The translations under genes were made by a program, and so were the position numbers. From contig JAYMSP010001830.1 in assembly GCA_036897095.1 (NCBI GenBank), positions 1 to 28,489 of the forward strand: a stretch of 28,489 nt of DNA. Reading direction: 5' to 3'. Below are positions 1-8,908 of the stretch, in pieces (positions within the stretch are counted from its first letter, which is position 1; the number at the start of each line of letters is the position of its first letter). The stretch is from Plantago elongata. Its lineage: Eukaryota > Streptophyta > Magnoliopsida > Lamiales > Plantaginaceae. The notes beneath the pieces are model-generated. The model saw only the letters and a program-made list of their open reading frames with translations. It made no database searches and was not told where the DNA came from.

Positions 1-498
1 CAACACAGACTTGGCCTCTCTCATATTCCCTTCCTTGGCAAAACCATCTATTAAGATGTTACAAATATAAACATCCATAAGTACTCCACGAGAGATCATC
101 ATATCTAATAAGTCTTTAGATTCCTTCCATCTCTTGAAATCACATAAGCCTTGAAGCATTGAACTATAGGTGACAACATTCGACCTAACACCCATGGCAT
201 CCATCTTGAAGAACAGTCGGAGAGCATTGTCAACCATCCCATCTTTGCAGAAGCTATCAATAATCAGACAATAACATTGGATATGTGGTTTGCAACTCCC
301 ATCCACCAAATCACCAAGCAAACAAACTGCTACATGAACATAACCAAATTTGCCCAAACCATCAATCACACTGCCAAATATAACTTCATCAGGTTCACGG
401 AGATTCTCCCTCGACAACCTCTTAAACAATACAACATCATCGATCACCTTCTCATCCAAGAAACAACAACTTCCATCCATTGCGACTGACTTTGACAT
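1..498 (-). CDS. P-class pentatricopeptide repeat (PPR) protein, N-terminal part (continues past the left edge)
   Basis: The minus strand is open from an in-frame stop at 568-570 to the window edge. Candidate ATGs lie at 498-496 and 480-478; I take the first. The translation shows consecutive 35-residue PPR units beginning about 35 residues in: a block with VIFGSVIDGLGKFG, then CYCLIIDSFCKDG, then NVVTYSSMLQGLC, then CNILIDGFAKEGN. This spacing and the 'TYSSMLQGLC' style are typical of P-class PPR proteins, which bind organellar RNA and act in its processing, stability or translation. No convincing transit peptide is visible before the first repeat, so the true start may lie in an upstream exon, or the gene may be a 5'-truncated copy. 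The visible part has no internal stop. The family call is firm; the specific function is unknown. Confidence 0.85.
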   Translation of the reverse strand, partial: MSKSVAMDGSCCFLDEKVIDDVVLFKRLSRENLREPDEVIFGSVIDGLGKFGYVHVAVCLLGDLVDGSCKPHIQCYCLIIDSFCKDGMVDNALRLFFKMDAMGVRSNVVTYSSMLQGLCDFKRWKESKDLLDMMISRGVLMDVYICNILIDGFAKEGNMREAKSVL

Positions 499-1650
499 GA
501 CAGAGGCTGATATGTGGTGAGCTAATTCTGGTGAGTTCGACCGTGGTGGATCCCCAAAACCCCTCTTTCACCAGAGAGTCCCATTTTGCAATAATAGCTC
601 TAAATCAGTCTGTAATAAGGAGTAGGAATTTTAGAGTTATGGTGACACCTACATACCATTTATTCTTCTTTGGTTTTCCAATGAAACATTGTTCTTATTA
701 TCAAAACCAAAGCCCAGCATCTCAATCTGTTCTTAAGGAATCATAACCATATAATTCTTCAATTGTTAAAGCCCCAATAAATTCAAAAGCAATCAAGCAT
801 AACTACGAGTAGAAAAACCCCCCAAAATTAGATACTATAATTAACAATGCAAATAGACTGATCTTTATTTAAACCAATTCAAGATCTACCCAGCTGAAAT
901 GAAATTGCCTCTAAACTGATGATAAAACAAGATTAACAAACCTTTGGGCTTCTTGGATGAAAGCACAACGTACGCAGCTCCAACAACAACAAGACTAACA
1001 AAAACATCAATATACAATTAGCCCTCAGATGATGCCTAAAAATCCATAGCTCCAAAGAATCACACCATTAAACAGTCACAAAATGAAAAAAAATAAACAG
1101 ATCAATTGCATAGCCATCGCCATGGATAAATTGAATTGAATAGTTGCAGCTTTCAATACGCACTTACTTTCCGATATCTCCATCTTTCTTTTTTCGGTCT
1201 GTCCACTACTTTCTCTATTCCCATTTTCTCTATTTTATCTCCTCACCGTTAGATTCTTGGAGATGAGATGAGATTTAACTGGCGTGCATCGTGTCATAAG
1301 ACATATCTAAAATCGAGTCAGGCAAAAGAAACATGAAGAGACCAGAAGATAAATTCCCGAGAAATTCAGATCGAAACTCTGAAATTCAACATCCATTCTT
1401 CGTGGTGTCTCGGAGTTCTCCAAAACTACTGCAGAAGGTGGTGGGGCGGATTCCGGCGGTGAAGAGTAGGGAGAAGATGGAGAGAAGGGTTTTGAGACAT
1501 GGAAATTGTTTTATCAATTGATTTTAGGGAATGTTGAAAAGGATATAAGATTTGGGTGATAGAAAAGATAAGAGACTGGGGAAGAAGAAGATGGGGGAGA
1601 AAGAATGTCTTGAAATATGGTAACATGCGCCCACGCGCTCCTGGGCTGAG
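499..1650. other. Region upstream of the PPR gene with weak, unresolved gene-like traces
   Basis: No convincing complete gene is seen here. On the minus strand an ATG at 1183-1181 opens five codons (MEISE) that end exactly at a strong donor-like GTAAGTG. Farther along, about 1000-950, a short hydrophobic stretch (reading SLVVVGAAYVVLSSKKPKG in one frame) is followed by another donor-like GGTTTG. These could be 5' exons or leader of the PPR gene or a decayed small membrane-protein gene, but every splice combination I tried met a stop or changed frame. Short open frames at 1333-1521 (plus) and 1426-1626 (minus) overlap each other and show no recognisable domain. Confidence 0.3.
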
Positions 1651-2093
1651 AGTGGGACTATGAAGCGAAATCTCACCTTTTTACAGATAAAAGTACCAAA
1701 TTGTGAGAAAATCGAGAAATATTGGATGTTTCTCCACTCGTCTTGTATTGTAATATTATACTACTTTGAATATACTAGAAATCGAGCAACACACTATACG
1801 TGTTACAACATTATATTTAACGATTTCCATTTGACTTAATATAATTGAGAATTTCGCACAATTGTTGAAGAGTTATTCCTAATTAGCAATAAATTATGTT
1901 GATTTTGAAAATTTCAAAACTACATGAGAGGTAAAATTTAAACACTTTACTTAATTTTTTTTTTACCATTTATATGTTTTATTCAATTTTCTCCAAGAAT
2001 TTGTATTCGAAGTGCTTAATTGAATCTGAGATAGAAAAATTATACATCAGTTAAGCAACGAGTCATTATGCATAATTTAGGTATTCCAGAATA

Positions 2094-2120
2094 CTAGTAC
2101 TAACCCGTGGCGATGTCACG
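2094..2120 (-). mobile_element. Possible Helitron 3' terminus
   Basis: Read on the minus strand, the segment has a short hairpin (CGTG ... CACG, plus 2106-2120) followed after a few bases by CTAG and then T. This is the arrangement expected of a Helitron 3' end: a GC-rich hairpin about 10 bases before CTRR, inserted next to T. The stem resembles a decayed CCCGTGC...GCACGGG hairpin common at plant Helitron ends. No matching 5' TC end was identified, so the call is tentative. Confidence 0.3.
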
Positions 2121-2252
2121 ATGTAGTTTACTTTAATAAAAAAATAGAAAGAAAAAGACAAAATAAATGTATCGAGAAAATAATATAGTCAAAGTTATGT
2201 AAACAACGTTGGTTATGGTATCAGCGGGTAGGTAGGCCTTCCTCATCCACTA

Positions 2253-2262
2253 TTATGTTATT
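2253..2262. repeat. Target-site duplication, left copy, of the Mutator-like element
   Basis: TTATGTTATT here is repeated exactly at 3048-3057, immediately outside the two inverted termini of the element at 2263-3047. A 9-10-bp duplication is characteristic of Mutator-like insertions. Confidence 0.7.
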
Positions 2263-3047
2263 GGGAAATTTACACCCTGCCACCTTTTTGGATAGTGTGT
2301 AAACGATTAGGTCCCTATCGTTTCAAAATTTACGATGAGGTTCAATTTCAGGCAAATGGTTGACTTATTGTTAAATGTCTTCTTTATCCCCGATTAAAAC
2401 ATTTCTTGTAAAATGCTATATTTAATTATAAGGAATAAACCATTTCTTTAATTAGTAAATATCAAAATTATTAATAAATCATTTTCTTTGAAAATGGAGG
2501 AAGAATTAACAAAACATCATTTTCTTCTCTTTCTTTCCTCCTTTTCTTCTCTTCTATTCCACTTCTTCTTTTAGTCTTTACACATCTCTCATCGGAGCTG
2601 TGTAAGCAGCTCCCATCGGAGCTCTTACGGCTCCGATCAGATCTGCTCCAATTGGAGCTTTTGTCTCCAATTATCTCCGGTGAAGCTCCGATTTCGATTC
2701 AAAGAAGAAATGTAAATTTTTTTGAGGTGTTTGGACATTGATTGAAACCTTAGGGATTTGTTTGAGAATTTTGAAAACTCAAAGCCCTTATGTTTGAGAA
2801 GATGATGGGGGTTGTTTTTAATTTTCAGAAATGATAAAGAAAAAGAAGTAATTAAAGAAAAGGGAAATACAATTCAATAATTAAAGAAAAGGTAAAAGAA
2901 ATGGAAAAGAAAGTGAATGTTTCACTCCCTCTCTCATCAAGTTCGACTTTTGGACCTCAACATAAATATTTATTTGTCTCAGTTCAAGTATTGTCCTTCA
3001 TCGTAAAATTGAAAATATGTAAAAAGGGGGTCAGACGTAAATCGCCC
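2263..3047. mobile_element. Non-autonomous Mutator-like (MULE) element, 785 bp
   Basis: The ends are imperfect inverted repeats: GGGAAATTTACACCCTG at the left and, on the opposite strand at the right, GGGCGATTTACGTCTGA. Further matches run inward, including CCTTTTT and a shared TTTACGATGA motif about 60 bases in. Perfect 10-bp duplications (TTATGTTATT) flank it. No transposase is encoded. The interior holds a C/T-rich tract (about 2515-2575), then a GC-rich segment at 2585-2700 with several copies of TCGGAGCT in both orientations. The GC-rich core could be a captured host exon, as in Pack-MULEs, but I do not recognise it. Superfamily assignment rests on duplication length and long weak termini. 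Confidence 0.65.
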
Positions 3048-3057
3048 TTATGTTATT
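3048..3057. repeat. Target-site duplication, right copy, of the Mutator-like element
   Basis: This is an exact copy of the 10-bp sequence at 2253-2262. It directly follows the terminal ...CGCCC of the element. Confidence 0.7.
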
Positions 3058-3195
3058 AGGTCTTTATTTATGCTAACTATAGAGAATGTATAAATATGCC
3101 TAAAAAAGGATATGTTCCAGCCTTAACCCGTTTGGGAACTGATGGGTTTGAAAACATATATTTTGTATCGGGTCCACCGACCTCTTAATTAGTAG

Positions 3196-3361
3196 TAACA
3201 TAAATGATTTTTTTTAAATGTATCTCTCAAACAGAACCAAAATACAACACAATCAAAAGGTTGTTCCCAACAACCCCCACAATGACATGTGGTAGAAAAT
3301 TCTAACATAGACCGGGTCAGTTTGAGAGATACAATTTTTTTAAAAGAAATCATGTATGTTA
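3196..3361. mobile_element. Small fold-back, MITE-like element (166 bp)
   Basis: About 37 bases at the left (TAACATAAATGATTT ... ATCTCTCAAAC, 3196-3232) recur in reverse complement at 3320-3361, with a few mismatches and a short indel in the T-run. The termini enclose about 87 bases of unrelated sequence with no coding capacity. No clean target duplication is visible; the flanks share only a weak TAG. The structure is that of a MITE or a hairpin-forming repeat, superfamily undetermined. Confidence 0.55.
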
Positions 3362-3785
3362 CTTGTAGACCCTGTCCATGGAAGCATTTCTCGCATGTGG
3401 TCACCCAATCATACACAGAAAAAAATATTATTCTACAAACATAATTCCTATGATGGAATTATTTTTTTCAACCCCCTAATCGTATGTGTCTCATCATAAA
3501 AAGAAATATTATTTTACTAATTACATCTAGGTCATTTTTTGATTTTGTTCGTTGACCAGTTTATTTAAGTTATTTGAAATCAACAACCAACATGACCTTA
3601 AGAATAAAAAGTAAAAATAAAATGAACTATTATATATTCTTCCCTTCTTCCTCCTCCATCTTCCCTCCTTTCTTCTATTTGCTAATAACTCTGACGGGTA
3701 CATTTTTTCCCTCCTCCCCTCCTTCATTCTATTCTTCTCTTTTGTTATTACTCTATTATGTGGAGCGAACAACTGCACCACTAGC
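3362..3785. other. Intergenic, pyrimidine-rich stretch
   Basis: No gene is supported. Positions 3640-3745 are strongly C/T-biased on the plus strand (repeated TTCC, CTCC and CTTC), which opens overlapping low-complexity frames on both strands that I do not regard as genes. This is the original chromosomal flank into which the large inverted retrotransposon structure was inserted. Confidence 0.5.
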
Positions 3786-3790
3786 TCCGG
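3786..3790. repeat. Candidate left target-site duplication of the inverted retrotransposon
   Basis: TCCGG directly abuts the outer LTR end (TGTAAAATTAC...). Copia-type integrases make 5-bp duplications, so the same five bases are predicted just past the right LTR end, about 55 bp beyond the window. The partner copy cannot be seen here. Confidence 0.35.
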
Positions 3791-4216
3791 TGTAAAATTA
3801 CTATTGGTCTAGGTAGCGGCAAAGGAAGAGACTAGAGGAGGGGGATGGGGGTGAATAGTCTTTTCAAACTTTTGTCGATAAACACTAATTCTTAGAAACT
3901 GGTGGGTTTCTGATACATAAGTTTAAAGAGCAGAAGGCTCAAGTGATAGATAAATGAGATTGTGCTTTGCAGTAGTAAATGTGTGTGTGTTATGCTGGAA
4001 TGTAAATACAGAATGAGTAAATAACACAACAAGTATAGTGGTATCTGGAGGTGGCGCAATCCTCCAACTAGTCCACTTCGACCTTTCTGAGACCTGGAAT
4101 TCACTCGAACAGATAATTGAGTTCTCCTTACAATATATCATATTCTAAGATCCCTAAAAATAAATGGTTCCCAACCAAATGTTCCCCCTGAATTGTTCCC
4201 TATATCTTAGAGCTAT

Positions 4217-4284
4217 GTACTTCATGTACTCAAGATAACCTTGGAGCTATTCCTTGATTTTCCAAATCAAGTACTTCATGTACT
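4217..4284. repeat. Paired GTAC palindromes in the left LTR
   Basis: GTACTTCATGTACT occurs at 4217-4230 and again at 4271-4284, 54 bp apart. Each is an inverted repeat (AGTAC/GTACT around a 5-base centre). The same pair with the same spacing occurs in the right LTR at 28044-28058 and 28098-28112, so it belongs to the element. Palindromic motifs in the LTR have been described for Sireviruses as conserved cis elements. Confidence 0.7.
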
Positions 4285-4663
4285 CCACGTCTTGTTGGTG
4301 GTGGTTATAAGTTGATTGTCAGGAAAGCTTCTCGTGTAGTTTCAACTATATTTTCAGATATCTTAGAAGAGATAACACTACTTGATACACTTATTCAATG
4401 TATGGTAGGTTCTCTTTTACTGACCAAAGTAATTGGTTTCCGTTCTGGAGAATGAGCTTCAGAAAGGGTATCCAAAAGTTCAACTCTTTCACGAATAACA
4501 ATCTCTTGTTATAGGTTCAGGACACTTAGAACTACTAGTGATTATTCGAGCTTGTTAGTCGCAACATAAAGCTTGGAGAATGGTAGTGAGATGCTTGAGA
4601 GAATACTTTACTTGGTAAGTAGATATGATCGTAGTTCGTGTGTGTATGTCTCATATTCTAATG

Positions 4664-4676
4664 GTGATATTTATAG
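4664..4676 (-). promoter_or_regulatory. LTR TATA box (left arm)
   Basis: The minus strand reads CTATAAATATCAC, identical at the aligned position of the right LTR (27652-27664), within otherwise diverged sequence. It is the most plausible core promoter for full-length transcription from this LTR family. Confidence 0.55.
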
Positions 4677-5248
4677 ATGAATATGAGAGTTGTTTGAATA
4701 GTATCCGTTAGACCTTCTCAAAATCCAATCCATTGATATCTCGAAATGTGTACTCAGAAGTCCCTTTCTCATGTTTCAGAGAGGACTATGCATTGAGCGA
4801 CTTTCCAGCCGGTGTAGTTAATGCATCATACTATTTTTTTTGTCCTATAGTCTCACCGGACACATGAGCCTTTCTGAAAGTTAGAATGCTCTTGAATTCA
4901 GTGATGTCATATGTTCAGAGACTTGTTATGTGCAATCTATACACTATACAATATGCTTTTTGATCGTAGTCTATCTGATGAGACACCTTATGTCTTCAAA
5001 AACTTATGCAATCTTCAGTCTTCAAATCTTCGATTAAAATCTATTGCTAGGATCTTTCTTCATGGCCTTCTTCGAAATATAAAATTACATTCACCGACAT
5101 AATAATCCTATTACAAGTTTTACTAGACTAACATACTAAGTGAAATCCTTTTTTACAATGTCAAGTGAACTAAGAGTAATAGTCACCTTTTTGTACTAAA
5201 ATAAGTCAAATGGTGATTGATCAGAAATACTAACAGATATTCTTAACA

Positions 5249-5264
5249 CATTTTCCTTTTTTTA
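5249..5264 (-). promoter_or_regulatory. Polypurine tract (left arm)
   Basis: The minus strand reads a run of A, then GG and AAAA, directly before the TGTTAAG start of the LTR. This is where plus-strand DNA synthesis would be primed. It aligns with the better-preserved AAAAAGGGGAAAATT at 27061-27075 in the right arm. Confidence 0.7.
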
Positions 5265-5653
5265 TCAGTCAATCATGACTATCTTCAAAGTCCTATTACA
5301 AACATAGAAGTGAAAACAATCCACCACTTAATTATTTCAAATGATATTCAATCAATTAATTAAGCGCAGAAAGTAAACATCAACCAAATCATAAGAAGTG
5401 ATCGTTGCTGACAAGTTATCTTTTATAAATGATTTATGAGAGTATGATCATCAGAAAGAACTATTACGGAACATAAGATAACTTTTACAAATATTGAACA
5501 ATAAAGATCAATTCAACAAAGTGTTACAAATACTACTAAGTAAATTAGAACAACATGAGAGTCCAAGCTCCAAGTAAGACATCCTAAAATACTAGTCTTC
5601 ATTCAAAATTAACTTTGGTTAGAAACCACAAGTTCTTCAGCAGCCTATATGGA
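5265..5653 (-). other. Non-coding segment between envelope-like gene and polypurine tract (left arm)
   Basis: About 390 bp lie between the stop of the envelope-like gene and the polypurine tract. The segment is AT-rich, aligns with 26694-27060 of the right arm, and has no open frame of note. Confidence 0.6.
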
Positions 5654-6521
5654 TCATCTGATCTGGTTATCAACCTTCCTGCAGTCTTCAACATATTCAT
5701 AGAGAAGCCTTCTGACAGAGAGTTTCGTCTTTCTGGCTAATCCACAAAGGTCCTTGTAAGTCTTGGCAGGGTCTTTATTTTTCTGAACAAAGAGCTTGAC
5801 CCAGTAGTACTTGCCCATACCCATGCATGGTCAATCATCAGCAGTGATAACTCATGATACTTATAAATTTCTTCTAAGTAAGCAATGTCATCTAGGTATT
5901 GATCCTTCATCATGTCAAATGATTCATAAGACTTAACTCCTAGTCTATTATGTTTGCTGAGAGTGCCATTCAATTTTCTGACTTTGTGTACATCATCATG
6001 CTTTGGACAAGGACATTTAAAATTAAGTGGCTTTTTCATAGCCTCAGCCCTTTTCCGAACTTCAAAATCATGCTAGGCCTTGGTGTTTGCTAGATTTAGC
6101 AATAAGGGCTTGTTAGTTCTCCATGCCATCATCTGATTGTAGATACATTCTGGAAACTGCTTATTCAAAAGCAAATGTTGTAGCTCAAGAATCCAGTAAC
6201 CATTCTGGAGATGTATGCACCTGGAGGCTAATTGGCTGTCATATGTCTTGACATACTCAATCTGGGCAGCAACTGGCCTTTCTTCATGTTCGTTCTCTTG
6301 AACTCTGCCAAACTGTAGATCCTTGTGCATTTTTCTATTAAGACCTTTCTCCAGTGTTAGTTCTTCTTGCTTTATGGGAGCAGTGATGGAAGATCCTCCT
6401 AGGATCGACTTGGTATTTCCAGAATGAGTTTTGGTTGCTTTTGGTCTAACATCCAAAGGAGGTTCAGGGAGGCTACCCACTTTCTTTCTCTTCTGTAGTG
6501 GATGCTCATCAGTGTCAGTCT

Positions 6522-6542
6522 CATCATCATCATCATCATCAT
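6522..6542 (-). repeat. Trinucleotide repeat (CAT)7, coding for an Asp run
   Basis: Seven CAT units on the plus strand read as consecutive GAT (Asp) codons in the minus-strand envelope-like gene. The right arm has only about five GAT units at the aligned place (25825-25840), so the tract has changed length since the arms separated. Confidence 0.8.
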
Positions 6543-8188
6543 TGAAGTTTCTAATTGGAGACTTACATGAATCATGTCCTTTGATTTCTCCTTCTTCCTT
6601 CTCTTCTCGTTCAGAAGGTTTCTCCTAGTGATCACACTTCTCAACCTTGTTGTAACTTTGGTTCAACAACCTAGAGTTCTTCAGAATGAAAGTCCCTTTC
6701 TGGAACCTGACTTGTGGAGGGAGGTGGCTTCTGCTTTCTGAGTTCCTTTTGATTTAACTCTTCAAGTGGAAAAAAGATGGCTTCGGCTTTCTGAGTGACA
6801 TAGTATGCTTCCTCCAGTGCCTTATTAGCATTATTGTAGTCTTCGTCACAAACCATGCCTAAGTCTTTTTGAGACAAAGCAATGCTAGTGGTTCTGTAAA
6901 GTAGGAGATTAGCAATCGACTTGAGGTCGGATGGGACAGATGTAAGGATATGGAAATTCTTCTCTACTAGCTCAGATTGCAGATGAGCAAACACAACACT
7001 CCTACCCAAATATTTACCGTCGCGGGTAGTTATGGCAGGAGAGGAGAAGATGTGCGGAGCAAGAAACTCACGCTTGTAATGGGAAAGAAAAATTGCATCC
7101 TCTTCTGAAGCCATGTCCTGTGTCTCATCATCATCAGTGCTAACATATTATGTAATCATCCTGATCAATAGAATCTAGGCCAGCAACCATTTTTCATTTT
7201 CCCTTGGCACTGCCTTTCTGAGATGATGGAACTTGAAGCCTCTCTGATGCAACTGTAACATCATGCTCTGTATCAAATGTCACCAGAGCGTCCAACTCTG
7301 TAGTTGTGGCATTGATATCTTTCTTCAATTATACCTTGTCAGCAAGGAGTTCCCGCTCCTTGGCGTTCTCTGCCTCAATTTTCAGCAATTGGGCTTCTTT
7401 AGCTTCAATCAGAGATTGGTACTCTTAACTGAGCTTTCTTTCTTCTTCCAACATTTTCTTGAGTTTTGCAACTCAAAGTTCAACGACTTGAATATCTTCT
7501 TGTAAAGCAGCTTGTTTTTGGTCTTGTGAGACTTGTTGGTTTTATTGGTCTACTGGTGGTGGTGATTTTGGTGATGATGGTAGGTCTCTCTGAGTAGAAT
7601 CTGGAGCAGGTGAAGTAAATGTTCCTGCACCTCCTTGTGCCATTCCACCAGTCCCTGATGCTGAACTATCACCGTCTTCATCATCAGATGGGTTATCATC
7701 ACCTCCTTCAGGATGTTCAGATGAAGTATCAAGGTTATTCTCATCAGTTTCCTGTTCTTCATCCGATATCAGATTGATCACAGTGGAAGTGAAATCATTT
7801 GCCCTTTTACATCCTCTTATCCAGAGGGATAAACTCTAAGTGTTTGGGGCAAAGCAGGGTCTAGTGCCATCTGCTTTCTGGTTTCTTCATCTCCAGCGTT
7901 GAAGGCATCCATCAGCTTCTTCCCAACTTCATAAGTGAAGTCATCATGCATCAAGTTGTAGTAAGAGTAATCCTCTATTGGGAACATTGGATGGACATAA
8001 TTTTCCAGATCGAAGGCTCTTGCCCCTCTATCTTTGTTGTCGATCACCTTGGCAAGTTATGTGAGATTGGCTTTTCTAAGCTTTTGCCACTGCCTGAAAC
8101 ATCTTATATGTCTCTTTAAGGTGATTGTCTGGAAAATCTTCAATAGATCAAGTGGTGCTTCCACATCGATCACTGGTATCATTTGAGC

Positions 8189-8272
8189 CTGAAAGAAAAT
8201 ATTCAAGTTACTTTTATTCAAACTACTTGTGGTTATCTGAGATTAAAGAAGTTTATGTGTTTCAGAGCATAC
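8189..8272 (-). other. Intron C of the envelope-like gene (left copy, 84 bp)
   Basis: On the minus strand the junction reads ACACAG|GTATGC ... TTTCTTTCAG|GCTCAA, with canonical donor, pyrimidine tract and acceptor. The intron contains stops in the flanking frame and lies between codons (phase 0). The right arm has the same intron at 23876-23960, with its donor mutated from GT to AT. Confidence 0.7.
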
Positions 8273-8383
8273 CTGTGTATCAACACTAGGCTCATTGACT
8301 TGAACTTCGGGAGCAATTGGTGCTTCATATACCGTGTTGAGAGGAGTGGCAGCTTCCTCATCAACTTTGTTTTCTGCTTGAGC
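8273..8383 (-). other. 111-bp phase-0 exon-like block (37 codons, starts Ala-Gln-Ala-Glu)
   Basis: The block is bounded by AG|GCTCAAGC on one side and CAG|GTATGC on the other. It is open in the left arm. The right-arm counterpart (23765-23875) is also exactly 111 bp and in phase 0 but has one stop. Equal length in two drifting copies supports a real exon. Confidence 0.6.
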
Positions 8384-8532
8384 CTAAGAATTAAAATCAA
8401 ATTGCAAGTTTTAAGAAATGTTCTACATAAAGGAGTTAGAACGATATGAATTTCTGAGAAACAAAGCATTTGATTAAGAAAATGAATTGTCACAAGTTAT
8501 TCACATAAGGAGTTGGTTCATGTTTTACATAC
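8384..8532 (-). other. Intron B of the envelope-like gene (left copy, 149 bp, fused by exon loss)
   Basis: On the minus strand the donor is GAGAAG|GTATGT and the acceptor AATTCTTAG|GCTCAA. In the right arm this span is two introns (23443-23525 and 23679-23764) around a 153-bp exon. The left arm appears to have lost that exon with parts of both introns, leaving one intron with intact outer splice sites. Confidence 0.6.
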
Positions 8533-8830
8533 CTTCTCAATTGAAGGCTCAGAAATAATCTCTTCAGATGGTTTTTCAACCTCTGGAATCACTTGATCCT
8601 ATGGTGTTTCTACCACTTCATTGACTTTCTCAGTTGGAGCATGTATAGAGACAAAATGAAGTTAAATACACATAAGAATTTAATAATGACCAAATTGTTT
8701 CTTTTCAGAGACAATTGACTATCTGAATTATAGGCTCAGATTCTTGATATGTAGAGGTTGAAGGAACCTCTTCTTCATTCAGAGGGGTAGGCAAAATTTC
8801 TTCCCCCTGGAATGGTGTTTCCATGAAAGC

Positions 8831-8908
8831 CTGTAACAAAGAAAGTTTATGAGTAACAAGTTAACATTACACAAATGTTCACAAGTCATATATAGACTAC
8901 TCTGTTAC
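8831..8908 (-). other. Intron A of the envelope-like gene (left copy, 78 bp)
   Basis: On the minus strand it reads AACCAG|GTAACA ... TTTGTTACAG|GCTTTCATG, phase 0 on both sides. The right-arm copy (23063-23143) keeps the donor GTAACA, but the acceptor AG has become AT. Confidence 0.65.

Larger units (their letters stand above)
3791..5248 (-). repeat. LTR (3' LTR of the left arm), 1458 bp
   Basis: On the minus strand it begins TGTTAAGAATATCTG just after the polypurine tract and ends ...AATTTTACA, giving the expected TG...CA ends. The start aligns with the right LTR at 27076, and the sequence near position 3850 aligns with the last bases of the window. It holds a conserved TATA-like CTATAAATATCAC (4664-4676), two copies of a GTAC...GTAC palindrome (4217-4230 and 4271-4284), and a GGAGG/CCTCC hairpin near 4046-4066. 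The outer boundary at 3791 was chosen because it gives TG on the plus strand and lies after the conserved CACCCC...CTCTAGTC segment typical of Sirevirus LTR ends. Confidence 0.8.

Noticed and set aside
1333..1626. Small proteins on either strand (62 and 66 codons)
   Set aside because: The two frames overlap in opposite directions, neither shows a domain, and the minus-strand one has no supported splice continuation toward the PPR gene.
3527..4141. Overlapping short frames on both strands around the left LTR end
   Set aside because: They come from pyrimidine-rich low-complexity DNA or lie within the LTR. They overlap one another on opposite strands and have no recognisable features.
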